DNA from: Noviluteimonas caseinilytica
GTDB lineage: Bacteria > Pseudomonadota > Gammaproteobacteria > Xanthomonadales > Xanthomonadaceae
Assembly: GCF_018406605.1 (NCBI RefSeq)
Contig: NZ_AP024545.1
Coordinates: forward strand, 930,001 to 994,000
Length of the DNA: 64,000 nucleotides
Direction: 5' to 3'
The translations under genes were made by a program, and so were the position numbers. Positions within the stretch are counted from its first letter, which is position 1, and each line of letters begins with the position of its first letter. Below the pieces are notes generated by a model that was given only the letters and a program-made list of their open reading frames with translations, was not told the DNA's origin and searched no databases. This document shows, piece by piece, positions 1-8,918 of this stretch.

Positions 1-1
1 C

Positions 2-256
2 ACCAGCCGCAAGGCCGGCCGCCTGGCCTTCCTCGACGTCACCGACCGCATCGTGCGCACGCTGCACGACCTGGCCCGCGAGCCCGAGTCGATGAGCCAC
101 CCGCAGGGCACGCAGTTGCGCGTCTCGCGCCAGGAGCTCGCGCGCCTGGTCGGCTGCTCCCGCGAGATGGCCGGCCGCGTGCTGAAGAAGCTGGAAACCG
201 AGGGCAAGCTGCACGCCCGCGGCAAGACCGTCGTGCTCTACGGGACGCGCGGCTGA
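2..256 (+). CDS. clp: CRP-family regulator Clp, C-terminal part (5' truncated by window edge)
   Basis: Only the last 84 residues are in the window; the reading frame is open from base 2 and ends at TGA 254-256. They cover the end of the CRP dimer helix and the winged helix-turn-helix. The recognition helix region reads RQELARLVGCSREMAGRVLK, close to what I remember of Xanthomonas Clp. Clp is a cyclic-di-GMP-responsive CRP homologue that controls exoenzymes and virulence in Xanthomonas and antibiotic and lytic factors in Lysobacter. The effector domain is missing here, so ligand specificity cannot be checked. Its place beside the trp genes also fits Xanthomonadaceae gene order as I recall it. 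Confidence 0.88.
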   Translation, partial: TSRKAGRLAFLDVTDRIVRTLHDLAREPESMSHPQGTQLRVSRQELARLVGCSREMAGRVLKKLETEGKLHARGKTVVLYGTRG

Positions 257-257
257 G

Positions 258-716
258 ATGGGCGGCGCCGACGCCTCCGGCGCCACGATCCGCGTGCGCG
301 GCGTCGAAGCCACCGACGCCGCGGCGGTCGGCACCCTGCTGGATGTCCTCGGGTATCCGTGCACGGAGGCCGAAGCCGTCGGGCGCATCGCGCACTACCG
401 CACCGACGACCGCCAGTTCCTGCTGCTCGCCGAACGCGACGGCACGCCCTGCGGCCTGGCCGCGGTGAAGCTCAACTACTCGCTCACGCGCGGCGCCGAC
501 GTCGCGCGCATCACCGCGCTCGTGGTCTCGCCGGATTGCCACGGCGAAGGCATCGGCCGCCGCCTGCTGCGCGAAGTGGAATCGCGTGCGCGCAAGGCGG
601 GCGCGGTGCGCCTTGAAATCACCAGCAACCCCTCGCGTACCGGTGCGCACGCCTTCTACCACGCGTGCGGCTACGCCGATGGATCGCGGCACTTCGTGAA
701 GCTGCTAGGCGACTGA
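258..716 (+). CDS. GNAT family N-acetyltransferase
   Basis: 152 aa. The acetyl-CoA loop of the GNAT fold is visible as VVSPDCHGEGIGRRLLREVE (about residues 90-109), followed by the typical C-terminal strand-helix with HAFYHACGY. The ATG lies one base after the stop of clp, so the two are probably cotranscribed. The 3' end overlaps the convergent HAD hydrolase gene by 12 bp. The substrate cannot be read from sequence; small-molecule or antibiotic acetylation is as likely as protein acetylation. Confidence 0.85.
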   Translation: MGGADASGATIRVRGVEATDAAAVGTLLDVLGYPCTEAEAVGRIAHYRTDDRQFLLLAERDGTPCGLAAVKLNYSLTRGADVARITALVVSPDCHGEGIGRRLLREVESRARKAGAVRLEITSNPSRTGAHAFYHACGYADGSRHFVKLLGD

Positions 717-1430
717 CGCCTTCGGCGCGTCGCCCCCGCGGCTCGCGCACCCCCAGTTGAGGATCGGCGTCCCGGGCGGCAGCGCGGCGCGGAAAGCATC
801 GATGCGACCGGGCTTCGGGTTCACCACCACCGGGCGCTTCGCCGCCTGCAGCAACGGCAAATCCGCCCAGCTGTCCGTATACGCCACTGCGATCGGGCCA
901 TAACCGGCGTCGCGCACCATGCGCATCTTGTTCGCGTGGTGGCAGTGTTCGCGCGTCACGAGGCCGCCGAGGAACGGGCGCGACAGGCTCCCGATCACGG
1001 GCAAATCCTGGTGCGCGACGAAATCGAGGATGGCGCGCGCGAGTTCCGGCGGCGCGCCCGTGGCGACCAGCACGCGATCGCCGGCGTCGCGGTGCTTCTG
1101 CAGCACGGCGAGCGCGACGGGTAACAGGCGGCGCCGGATGTTGGGCGCATCGTGCGACACGTAGTCGTCGATCAGCGCATCCAGGTCGTTGCGCGCGTGC
1201 AGGCCGAGCGTGCCGATCCAGAGGAACCCGGAGATCCCGTAGCGCCGCGTGGGCAGGAACGCCACCAGCGGCAGCAACACCGGCAAGGCCAGCAACGCCG
1301 CGATGCGCCGCGGCCAGCTCCGCTTGAGCAGCCACAGCACCAGGTGTCCGCCGGAATCGCCGTCGTAGAGCGTGTGGTCGAAGTCGAACACCACCAGCGG
1401 CGCGCCCGGCATCGGCGTCATCGCGCTCAT
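705..1430 (-). CDS. HAD-IB family hydrolase (SerB-like phosphatase)
   Basis: 241 aa. Near the N-terminus is the HAD motif I, FDFDHTLYDGDSGG, with the nucleophile and acid/base aspartates. A later conserved segment is KMRMV, and DSWADLPLL supplies the motif IV acid. A hydrophobic cap segment (ALLALPVLLPLVAFLP) follows motif I, typical of the HAD-IB subgroup that includes phosphoserine phosphatase-like and acyltransferase-linked phosphatases. The ATG overlaps the trpC stop codon as ATGA, so translation is likely coupled to trpC. A role in serine or phospholipid metabolism is possible but unproven. Confidence 0.82.
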   Translation of the reverse strand: MSAMTPMPGAPLVVFDFDHTLYDGDSGGHLVLWLLKRSWPRRIAALLALPVLLPLVAFLPTRRYGISGFLWIGTLGLHARNDLDALIDDYVSHDAPNIRRRLLPVALAVLQKHRDAGDRVLVATGAPPELARAILDFVAHQDLPVIGSLSRPFLGGLVTREHCHHANKMRMVRDAGYGPIAVAYTDSWADLPLLQAAKRPVVVNPKPGRIDAFRAALPPGTPILNWGCASRGGDAPKASVA

Positions 1431-2215
1431 GCGAACAGCTCGCGCAGCGCGGTGCCCGGATCGCGCGCGCGCATGAAGGCTTCGCCGACCAGGAACGAAT
1501 GCACGCCGTGGTCGCGCATGCGCGCCACATCGTCGCGCGTCGCGATGCCGCTCTCGGTGACGAGGATGCGGTCGGCCGGCACGGCGTCGCGCATGGCGAT
1601 GGTCGTGTCGAGGCTGACGTCGAACGTGCGCAGGTTGCGGTTGTTGATGCCCAGCATCGGCGCGGGCACCTGCAGCGCGCGTTCGAGTTCGTCGATGTCG
1701 TGCACCTCCACCAGCACGTCCATGTCCAGTTCCAGCGCGAGCACGGTGAGGTCGGCCAGGCGCACGTCGTCGAGCGCGGCGACGATCAGCAGGATGCAGT
1801 CGGCGCCAAGCGCGCGCGCCTCGTACACCTGGTAGGCATCGATGGTGAAATCCTTGCGCAGCACCGGCAGCGAACACGCCGCGCGCGCTTGCTGCAGGTA
1901 CGCATCGCTGCCCTGGAAATGGTCGACGTCGGTAAGCACGGACAGGCACGCCGCGCCGCCGGCTTCGTAACTGCGCGCGATCGCGGCGGGATCGAAGTCC
2001 GCGCGGATCAGGCCCTTCGACGGGCTGGCCTTCTTCACTTCGGCGATCACCGCCGGCAGGTCGAGCGCGCGCTTCGCCCGCAACGCCTTGACGAACCCGC
2101 GCGGCGGCGGTTGCGCGAGCGCCGCCTCACGCACCGCGTCGAGCGAGCGCAGGGCGCGGCGCTCGGCGACTTCTTCCGCCTTGCGTTCGAGGATGGTCTG
2201 CAGCACGTCGCGCAT
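1427..2215 (-). CDS. trpC: Indole-3-glycerol phosphate synthase
   Basis: 262 aa, the normal length for a monofunctional TrpC. It converts CdRP to indole-3-glycerol phosphate in tryptophan synthesis. Family blocks visible: VIAEVKKASPSKGLI with the catalytic lysine, LRKDFTIDAYQVYEARALGAD, MLGINNRNLRTF and ILVTESGIATRDDV, all on a TIM-barrel layout. The ATG at 2215 is chosen because an AAAGGA ribosome site lies upstream and the first residues (MRDVLQTILERKAEEV) match the family N-terminus. It follows the ABM gene by 14 bp and overlaps the downstream HAD gene by 4 bp. Confidence 0.97.
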   Translation of the reverse strand: MRDVLQTILERKAEEVAERRALRSLDAVREAALAQPPPRGFVKALRAKRALDLPAVIAEVKKASPSKGLIRADFDPAAIARSYEAGGAACLSVLTDVDHFQGSDAYLQQARAACSLPVLRKDFTIDAYQVYEARALGADCILLIVAALDDVRLADLTVLALELDMDVLVEVHDIDELERALQVPAPMLGINNRNLRTFDVSLDTTIAMRDAVPADRILVTESGIATRDDVARMRDHGVHSFLVGEAFMRARDPGTALRELFA

Positions 2216-2229
2216 CGAATTGTGTCCTT

Positions 2230-2580
2230 TCACGCCACGGGCCGGGGGATCGGCTTGCCATACGCGCGCTCGACTTTCGCCACGCGCAGTTCGAAATGGT
2301 CGTACCAGTGCTTGCGGCCGTGCGCGCGGATGGCGGCGTGCTCGGCGTGGTGCTTCCACGCCAGGATGGCCGCTTCGCTGGCCCAGTAGCTCACGGTGAT
2401 GCCGAAGCCGTCGGCGCCGCGCGTGCTTTCCGCGCCGAGGTAGCCGGGCTGCTGCGCGGCGAGTTCGAGCATGCGGTCGGCGGCGGCGCCGTAACCGGCG
2501 TCGTCTTCGGCGTTGCGTTGCGAGGAAAAGATCACCGCGTAGTACGGCGGCTCCGGGAGTTTCGCGAACGACGTGTTCAT
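2230..2580 (-). CDS. Antibiotic biosynthesis monooxygenase (ABM) domain protein
   Basis: 116 aa ABM-type ferredoxin-like fold. The sequence has the family pattern of a central ISYWASEAAI-like strand (ITVSYWASEAAILAWK) and HAEHAAIRAHGRKHWYDHFE with the helix that packs on it. The ATG overlaps the trpD stop as ATGA and trpC follows after 14 bp, so the gene is embedded within the trp operon. Members range from cofactor-less monooxygenases to heme-degrading or quinol-binding proteins, and the substrate here is unknown. Its position suggests expression with trpD and trpC, not necessarily a role in tryptophan synthesis. Confidence 0.85.
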   Translation of the reverse strand: MNTSFAKLPEPPYYAVIFSSQRNAEDDAGYGAAADRMLELAAQQPGYLGAESTRGADGFGITVSYWASEAAILAWKHHAEHAAIRAHGRKHWYDHFELRVAKVERAYGKPIPRPVA

Positions 2581-3617
2581 GCGGGCTTGCCTGCGAGCGC
2601 ACGCGTGGCGGCGAGGAATTCGTCGAGCTTCGCGCGCGCCGCACCGGAGCGGATGGCCTTGCGCGCGAGCGTGATGCCTTCGGCGATCGACGGCGCGACG
2701 CCCGCGACGTACAAGGCCGCGCCCGCGTTCAGCACGACGATCTCGCACGGCAGGCCCGGCGTGCCGTCGAGCGCGGCGAGCAGCAAGGTGCGCGATTCGT
2801 TCGCATCCACCACGCGCAGGTTGCGCGAGGCGGCCATCGCGATGCCGAAGTCTTCCGGGTGCACGTCGTACTCGCGCACCACGCCGTCGCGCAGTTCGCC
2901 GACCAGCGAGCCGGCGCCGAGCGACAACTCGTCCATGCCGTCGCGGCCCCACACCACCAGCGCGCGTTGCACGCCGAGTTCCTGCAGCACGCGCACCTGG
3001 ATGCCGACGAGGTCGGGATGGAACACGCCCATCAGCACGTTCGGCGCATCGGCCGGGTTCACCAGTGGGCCGAGGATGTTGAACATCGTGCGCACGCCCA
3101 TCTCGCGGCGCACCGGCGCGACCACTTTCATCGCCGGATGGTGCACGGGCGCGAACATGAAGCCGATGCCGGTGCGTTCGATGCATTCGGCGACTTGTTC
3201 TGGCTCGAGTTCGATGCTGGCACCGAGCGCTTCCAGCACGTCGGCGCTGCCCGACTTCGACGACACGCTGCGCCCGCCGTGCTTGGCCACGCGTGCGCCG
3301 GCGGCCGCGGCGACGAACATGGACGCCGTGGAAATGTTGAACGTGCTCGCGCCGTCGCCGCCCGTGCCGACGATGTCGACGAGGTGCATGCGATCGCGCA
3401 CCGGCACCGGGCGCGCGAATTCGCGCATCACCGACGCCGCGCCGGCGATCTCGCCAACGGTTTCCTTCTTGACGCGCAGGCCGGTGAGGATGGCTGCGGT
3501 CATGGTGTCCGAGACTTCGCCGCGCATGATCGCGCGCATGAGATCGACCATCTCGTCGTGGAAGATCTCGCGGTGTTCGATGGTGCGCTGGAGCGCTTCC
3601 TGCGGCGTGATGGGCAT
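2577..3617 (-). CDS. trpD: Anthranilate phosphoribosyltransferase
   Basis: 346 aa, standard length. Transfers phosphoribose from PRPP to anthranilate. Key blocks are the PRPP loop DIVGTGGDGASTFNIST (about residues 80-96), KHGGRSVSSKSGSADVLEALG, and the anthranilate-binding region HHPAMKVVAPVRREMGVRT followed by FNILGPLVNPA. It starts with MPITPQEALQRTIEHREIF and lies 5 bp after trpG, a normal operon spacing. Downstream it overlaps the ABM gene by 4 bp. Confidence 0.97.
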   Translation of the reverse strand: MPITPQEALQRTIEHREIFHDEMVDLMRAIMRGEVSDTMTAAILTGLRVKKETVGEIAGAASVMREFARPVPVRDRMHLVDIVGTGGDGASTFNISTASMFVAAAAGARVAKHGGRSVSSKSGSADVLEALGASIELEPEQVAECIERTGIGFMFAPVHHPAMKVVAPVRREMGVRTMFNILGPLVNPADAPNVLMGVFHPDLVGIQVRVLQELGVQRALVVWGRDGMDELSLGAGSLVGELRDGVVREYDVHPEDFGIAMAASRNLRVVDANESRTLLLAALDGTPGLPCEIVVLNAGAALYVAGVAPSIAEGITLARKAIRSGAARAKLDEFLAATRALAGKPA

Positions 3618-3622
3618 GCGGG

Positions 3623-4201
3623 TCAGCCTTCCAGGAAATTCTTCAGCAGCGCGTGGCCGTGCTCGGTGAGGATCGATTCCGGGTGGAACTGCACGCCTTC
3701 CACCGGATGCGCCTTGTGGCGCAGGCCCATGATCTCGTCGATCGAGCCGTCATCGTTTTCGGTCCACGCCGTCACTTCGAGGCAGTCGGGCAGCGTGTCC
3801 TGCGCGACGACGAGCGAGTGGTAGCGCGTGGCCTCGTAGCCATCCGGCAAGCCGGCGAACACGCCCTTCCCCGCATGCCGGATGCGCGAGGTCTTGCCGT
3901 GCATGATCGTCTTCGCGCGCACGACGTCACCGCCGTAGGCCTGCCCGAGGCTCTGGTGCCCCAGGCACACGCCGAACACCGGGATGCGCGGACCGAGTTC
4001 GCGGATGACGTCCAGCGACACGCCCGCCTGGTCCGGCGTGCCCGGGCCGGGCGAAATCATGATTCGCTCCGGCGCCAGCGCCGCGATCTCCGCCACCGTC
4101 ATCGCGTCGTTGCGCACCACGCGCACTTCCGCCCCCAACGTCTGCAGGTACTGCACGAGGTTGAAGGTGAAGCTGTCGTAGTTGTCGATCATCAACAGCA
4201 C
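3623..4201 (-). CDS. trpG: Anthranilate synthase component II (glutamine amidotransferase)
   Basis: 192 aa class I glutamine amidotransferase that supplies ammonia to TrpE. Catalytic cysteine in PVFGVCLGHQSLGQAYGG (about Cys79), with His and Glu in GVQFHPESILTEHG near the C-terminus. The start is taken as GTG at 4201: MLLMIDNYDSFTFNL then aligns with the family N-terminus, whereas ATG 4192 would cut three residues. First gene of the trpGD-ABM-trpC-HAD block; a TATCCT sequence around 4234-4239 on the minus strand could be a -10 element. PabA (folate) is the alternative name, as TrpG often serves both enzymes. Confidence 0.95.
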   Translation of the reverse strand: MLLMIDNYDSFTFNLVQYLQTLGAEVRVVRNDAMTVAEIAALAPERIMISPGPGTPDQAGVSLDVIRELGPRIPVFGVCLGHQSLGQAYGGDVVRAKTIMHGKTSRIRHAGKGVFAGLPDGYEATRYHSLVVAQDTLPDCLEVTAWTENDDGSIDEIMGLRHKAHPVEGVQFHPESILTEHGHALLKNFLEG

Positions 4202-4259
4202 GGCGGGACCTGGGCTGCACGGCGGGCCCCACAGGATACCCGCAGCAGCCCCGCGCGCC

Positions 4260-5258
<999 letters not shown>

Positions 5259-5344
5259 CGATACAGCGTACTCCGCCGTTTCTTCGCGCGATGTGCATGG
5301 CCTGCGACGCGCACCGTGCGCGTTGGGTCACATCACAGGGGCCC

Positions 5345-5368
5345 GGGCGCGCGTGCGCCCTTTGTTTT
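5345..5368 (+). promoter_or_regulatory. Hairpin with U-tract in 5' leader of the 5384 gene (possible attenuator)
   Basis: GGGCGC (5345-5350), a 4-nt loop, GCGCCC (5355-5360), then TTTGTTTT (5361-5368). This is the shape of an intrinsic terminator on the plus strand, yet no plus-strand gene lies upstream: the preceding gene starts at 5258 on the minus strand. The Shine-Dalgarno AGGAG (5371-5375) of the 5384 gene follows directly. An upstream GGGGCCCGGGC could pair alternatively. I read it as candidate premature-termination control; it could instead simply block antisense or upstream transcription. Confidence 0.45.
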
Positions 5369-5383
5369 CAAGGAGAAAACTGA

Positions 5384-6712
5384 ATGCACATCGCTTCCGC
5401 GAACTTGCGCCATCCGCGCATCGGCATGCTCGCAGCGACGCTGGCACTCGCAGGCATGGCTGCCCATCCCACGCCCGCGCGCGCCGCGAACATCCCCGTC
5501 ACCAACTGCAACGACAGCGGTGGCGGCAGCCTCCGTGCGGCGGTGGCGATCGCGGCCAACGGCGACGTGATCGACATGCGCGGCCTGCGGTGCTGGCGCA
5601 TCGTGCTGACCAGCGGCCACATCGCCGTGCCGCAAGCCAACCTTGCGTTCGCGGGGCCCGGTGCCGGCAAGCTGACCATCGATGGCGGACAACACTTCTC
5701 GATCTTCCGCCACACCGGCGCCGGCGGCATCGCCGTCAACGATCTCACGCTGCAGCGCGGGTTCTACCAGAGCAGCGTCGCGGCGTTCGGCGGCTGCATC
5801 CATTCCACCGGCGCGGTGCACCTGAATCGCTCGCGCGTGCGCTGGTGCGCCGTGCGCGCGACGGGATTCGCGCGGGCGTTCGGCGCCGGCATCTATGCCG
5901 TCGACCGCGTCGAGCTGGACCACAGTGGAGTGACCGGCAACACCGGCTTCGACGTCGGCGCATTCGGGCAGCCGGAGGGCGGCGGGATCTACGTGCTGGG
6001 GCGGTTGAACGCGGTCCACAGCCGCATCAGCAGCAACCACGCAAGCCGTGCCGGCGGTGCGTGGGTCGGCAACGGGCTGATGACGCGCGACACGACCATC
6101 TCCGACAACGACGGCGGCGCACTGGAAGCCAGCGGCGAGGCGGTGATCGCCACCACCACGATTTCCGGCAACAAGAACGCGTGGTGGATCGTGACCCTCG
6201 ACGGCATCTTCGACGACGTCCCGCTGGCGATCCTCGAAAGCACCATCTCCGGCAACCGCAGCGTCTACGACACCGTCAACCTCTCGCGCGGGGTGCGCAC
6301 CATCTTCAACTCCACCGTCGCCTACAACCGGCATGCTGGCGGATGCCTCAACTCCACCGTGTTCACCGGCAGCGGCGAGACGGAGATCGAGTCGAGCATC
6401 TTCGCGAAGAACACCTGCGCCGGCGCGCCCTACCGCGACATCGGCGGCTTCGGTGATCCGGGCGACCGCTTGATCGGTGCGCACAACCTGATCATGTCGA
6501 CCAACCTGCCTGCGCCGCTCGACACGCTGACGGCGGATCCGCTGCTGGCACCGCTCACCGACAACGGCGGTCCCACGTGGACGCAGGCGCTGCGCAGCGG
6601 CAGTCCCGCGATCTCCGCGGGCGCCAATCCCGGCGGGTTCACCTACGACCAGCGGGGCCCGGGGTTCCCGCGCACGGTCGGTGCGACGGACATCGGCGCG
6701 TTCGAACGCTGA
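5384..6712 (+). CDS. Secreted right-handed beta-helix protein, choice-of-anchor Q type
   Basis: 442 aa. A Sec signal peptide (hydrophobic core MLAATLALAGMAA, cleavage near PARA-ANIP at about residue 34) is followed by a polymorphic-outer-membrane-protein-like start, NCNDSGGGSLRAAV. Repeated strand turns of the form STISGN, TTISGN and SSIFAKNTC suggest a parallel beta-helix. The C-terminus (LTDNGGPTWTQAL, SPAISAGAN, DIGAFER) is the signature of choice-of-anchor Q domain proteins. No sortase or PEP-CTERM anchor is present. SD AGGAG lies 8 bp before ATG 5384. Likely surface or extracellular; function unknown. Confidence 0.8.
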   Translation: MHIASANLRHPRIGMLAATLALAGMAAHPTPARAANIPVTNCNDSGGGSLRAAVAIAANGDVIDMRGLRCWRIVLTSGHIAVPQANLAFAGPGAGKLTIDGGQHFSIFRHTGAGGIAVNDLTLQRGFYQSSVAAFGGCIHSTGAVHLNRSRVRWCAVRATGFARAFGAGIYAVDRVELDHSGVTGNTGFDVGAFGQPEGGGIYVLGRLNAVHSRISSNHASRAGGAWVGNGLMTRDTTISDNDGGALEASGEAVIATTTISGNKNAWWIVTLDGIFDDVPLAILESTISGNRSVYDTVNLSRGVRTIFNSTVAYNRHAGGCLNSTVFTGSGETEIESSIFAKNTCAGAPYRDIGGFGDPGDRLIGAHNLIMSTNLPAPLDTLTADPLLAPLTDNGGPTWTQALRSGSPAISAGANPGGFTYDQRGPGFPRTVGATDIGAFER

Positions 6713-6718
6713 CCGCGA

Positions 6719-7381
6719 CTACCAGGGCAGCGACGTGCCGTTCGCGTGCTGGAAGGTCCCCGTCTGCGCGGGGACCAACGCATCGATCCGCGCGATCAGT
6801 TGCGTCGCTGCCTGCTCCGGCGTGACATCGCCGCTCCCGCCGACCATCTCGGTGGCGACGTAGCCCGGGTGCAGCAGCACGACGGAAATCCCGCGCGGCG
6901 CCAGGTCGACGGAGAGCGATTTCCCGATCGCGTTCAACGCGGCCTTCGACGCGCGGTAGCCGTAGTAGCCGCCCGACGTGTTGTCTTCCATCGAGCCCAT
7001 GCGGCTGGTGATCAGCGCGACCTTGCCGCCGTCGGCGAGGCGATCGCGCAACGCGTGCACGACCAGCAGCGGGCCGAGCGTGTTGACTTCGATCTGGCGG
7101 CGGAACGCGTCGACCGCGAGGGTCGACAGTGAATCGCGTTCGAGGATGCCGGCGTTGAGGACGAGCAGGTCCAGGCGCACGTCACGCAACTTGGTTGCGA
7201 GTGCAGCCACGGCCGCTTCGTCGGTGACATCGATGCCGGCTTCCACGCGCGCGCCCGTTGCATCGAGGGCATCGCTCGACGTGCGGCACACCGCGATCAC
7301 GTCGTCGCCGCGCGCGGTGAACTGCCGTGCCAATGCGAGGCCGATGCCGCGGTTCGCGCCGGTGATGAGGGTGGTGGCCAT
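6719..7381 (-). CDS. SDR family oxidoreductase
   Basis: 220 aa classical short-chain dehydrogenase. The cofactor motif TGANRGIGLALA is at residues 7-18, NAG in LLVLNAGI, catalytic serine in LITSRMGS, and the YxxxK motif as GYRASKAALN. The C-terminal HPGYVATEMVGG is typical of the group related to sniffer/carbonyl-reductase-like SDRs (YbbO- or CsgA-like). It converges on the 5384 gene with a 6-bp gap. NAD(P)-dependent; substrate unknown. Confidence 0.87.
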   Translation of the reverse strand: MATTLITGANRGIGLALARQFTARGDDVIAVCRTSSDALDATGARVEAGIDVTDEAAVAALATKLRDVRLDLLVLNAGILERDSLSTLAVDAFRRQIEVNTLGPLLVVHALRDRLADGGKVALITSRMGSMEDNTSGGYYGYRASKAALNAIGKSLSVDLAPRGISVVLLHPGYVATEMVGGSGDVTPEQAATQLIARIDALVPAQTGTFQHANGTSLPW

Positions 7382-7406
7382 GGCGCGCAGCGTCCTCCCG
7401 CGATCG

Positions 7407-8045
7407 TCAACGCGTTGTCAGGGCGTCGCCGTCCCGGCGCGCCGGGCGCGCGGGATCGACGAGGTCTTCGAGGCTTTGTTCCAGGGCATCGAGCTGGCGC
7501 GACATGCCTTCCACCGCCTCGGGATCCACCCGGTGAAGCGCGGCGTCGCGCTGGAGGACCTGCAACACCCCTCGCGTCGCGGCGAGGGCATCACGGAACG
7601 CCTGCGCGATCACCCGCAGCGTCGGCGCGGCGCGCGGTTCGCGCGCGCCCGAAAGCCGCGAGACCAGGCCGACCAGCGCTTCGTGCTGCAAGGGCTTGGT
7701 GACATGCGCATCGAATCCCGCCTGCAGCGAGCGCGCGCGATCGTCGTCCTGCCCGTAACCGGTGATGGCGATGATCGCGGGCGCGTCGCCCTGCAGCACC
7801 CGCACGCGGCGACAGACTTCCCAGCCATCCATCCCCGGCATGCCGATATCCAGGAACAGCAGGTCAGGGCTGAGCCGCTTCGCAATGGCGAGCGCCTCCA
7901 GGCCATCGGACGCGCAATGCACCTCGAACCCCATCGACGCCAGCAGCACGGACAGCGTGAGCGTGATATCGCTGTTGTCGTCGGCCACGAGCACGCGCCG
8001 CGCACGGGGCGCAGCGCTGGCGGGGATATCGTCGGGAAGGCGCAT
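7407..8045 (-). CDS. Orphan response regulator (receiver domain plus C-terminal helical region)
   Basis: 212 aa. A receiver domain spans about residues 17-135: acidic pair in VLVADDNSD, phospho-acceptor Asp66 in LLFLDIGMPGMDG, Thr in AIITG-type strand (IIAITGYGQ) and Lys in HVTKPL. The remaining ~75 residues are alanine/leucine-rich helices with no recognised DNA-binding or catalytic output. There is no kinase gene beside it. Start ATG 8045 removes an unlikely Arg-rich extension. Its receiver resembles the one in the hybrid kinase at 57.8 kb, of the type found in hybrid-kinase tails (CheY-like). Confidence 0.85.
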   Translation of the reverse strand: MRLPDDIPASAAPRARRVLVADDNSDITLTLSVLLASMGFEVHCASDGLEALAIAKRLSPDLLFLDIGMPGMDGWEVCRRVRVLQGDAPAIIAITGYGQDDDRARSLQAGFDAHVTKPLQHEALVGLVSRLSGAREPRAAPTLRVIAQAFRDALAATRGVLQVLQRDAALHRVDPEAVEGMSRQLDALEQSLEDLVDPARPARRDGDALTTR

Positions 8046-8091
8046 TCGGCAACCTCTGCGGGGCGCGTGGCGCCGGTCTCGTTCGAATCGA

Positions 8092-8823
8092 TCAGCTGGC
8101 CAGTTCGCCAGCCAGTGCGCGCAACAACGCAGCCCCATCCCCGCGCCACGCGCTGCCGTGCATGCAGGCGAGCGTCGTCGGATTGGTGCGGGCGAGTTTT
8201 TCCAGCAGCGCGCCGGCGTCGCGGCTGTGCGCGTAGTAGTCCATCACGTGGCGGAACGCTTCGCTCGGACCGAGGATGTCGGCTTCGGTGAGCGGTGTCG
8301 TGCCGGGGCCCGGTTGCGTGAACAAGTCGCCGCACAACAAGGTGCCGGTGCGCTCTTCCATCATGAACCCGCACTCCCAGCCGTGCGGGAGGTGCGGCGC
8401 GTCGAACCAGCGCATCGTGTGCGTGCCGAGCGAAATGGTTTCGCCGTCGGCGAGCGCACGCGGTGCGCGATCGGCCAGGTCGCCGATCGACACCATCGCC
8501 GCAACGGTCCCGCACAACGGCGCCGCCTGCGGTGCCGCTTCGAGCCAATGGTTGAGCGCGCCGCATTCGTCGGCTTCCACGTGCGAGAACGCGATGTGGC
8601 GCAGCCGCGTCACCGGCATCACGGTCGCGACGGCGTCGCGTACGAGCGGGAACAACTGGCGCAGCCCGGCGTGGAAGAGCAGCGGTTCGTCGTCGTCGAT
8701 GAGGTACTGGTTGAACGAGAACGCCCCCGCATCACCCGGCAAGGTCACGGGCGTGTTGATGCGATAGATGCGGTCGGCGATTTCGTGGATGTTGGTGCCG
8801 GAATCGGTGTTGGTGATGGGCAT
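8092..8823 (-). CDS. MBL-fold metallo-hydrolase, flavodiiron/ODP-like
   Basis: 243 aa metallo-beta-lactamase fold. The metal site reads SHVEADECGAL at residues 80-90 (His81, Glu83, Asp85), the HxExD pattern of flavodiiron-type oxygen-binding di-iron proteins and not the HxHxD of hydrolases. Further ligands are likely in LLCGDLFTQ (Asp) and CMHGSAW (His). The usual His after Asp85 is Glu here. No flavodoxin domain is attached, as in stand-alone ODP proteins. Could be an oxygen or redox sensor; a hydrolase role is less likely. Start ATG 8823 fits the family N-terminus. Confidence 0.8.
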   Translation of the reverse strand: MPITNTDSGTNIHEIADRIYRINTPVTLPGDAGAFSFNQYLIDDDEPLLFHAGLRQLFPLVRDAVATVMPVTRLRHIAFSHVEADECGALNHWLEAAPQAAPLCGTVAAMVSIGDLADRAPRALADGETISLGTHTMRWFDAPHLPHGWECGFMMEERTGTLLCGDLFTQPGPGTTPLTEADILGPSEAFRHVMDYYAHSRDAGALLEKLARTNPTTLACMHGSAWRGDGAALLRALAGELAS

Positions 8824-8918
8824 GGGAGGTCCCGGGCAGGGATGACGGCAGGCGCGCGCCGCGCCTGTCCATGCATACGCGGTCGCGGCGCCGGAGCGGC
8901 CGACGCCGTCCGCAATCC

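Noticed and set aside
6755..6776. 8-bp palindrome GGTCCCCG/CGGGGACC
   Set aside because: It lies in the coding C-terminus of the SDR; likely coincidence in GC-rich sequence and not claimed as a repeat copy.
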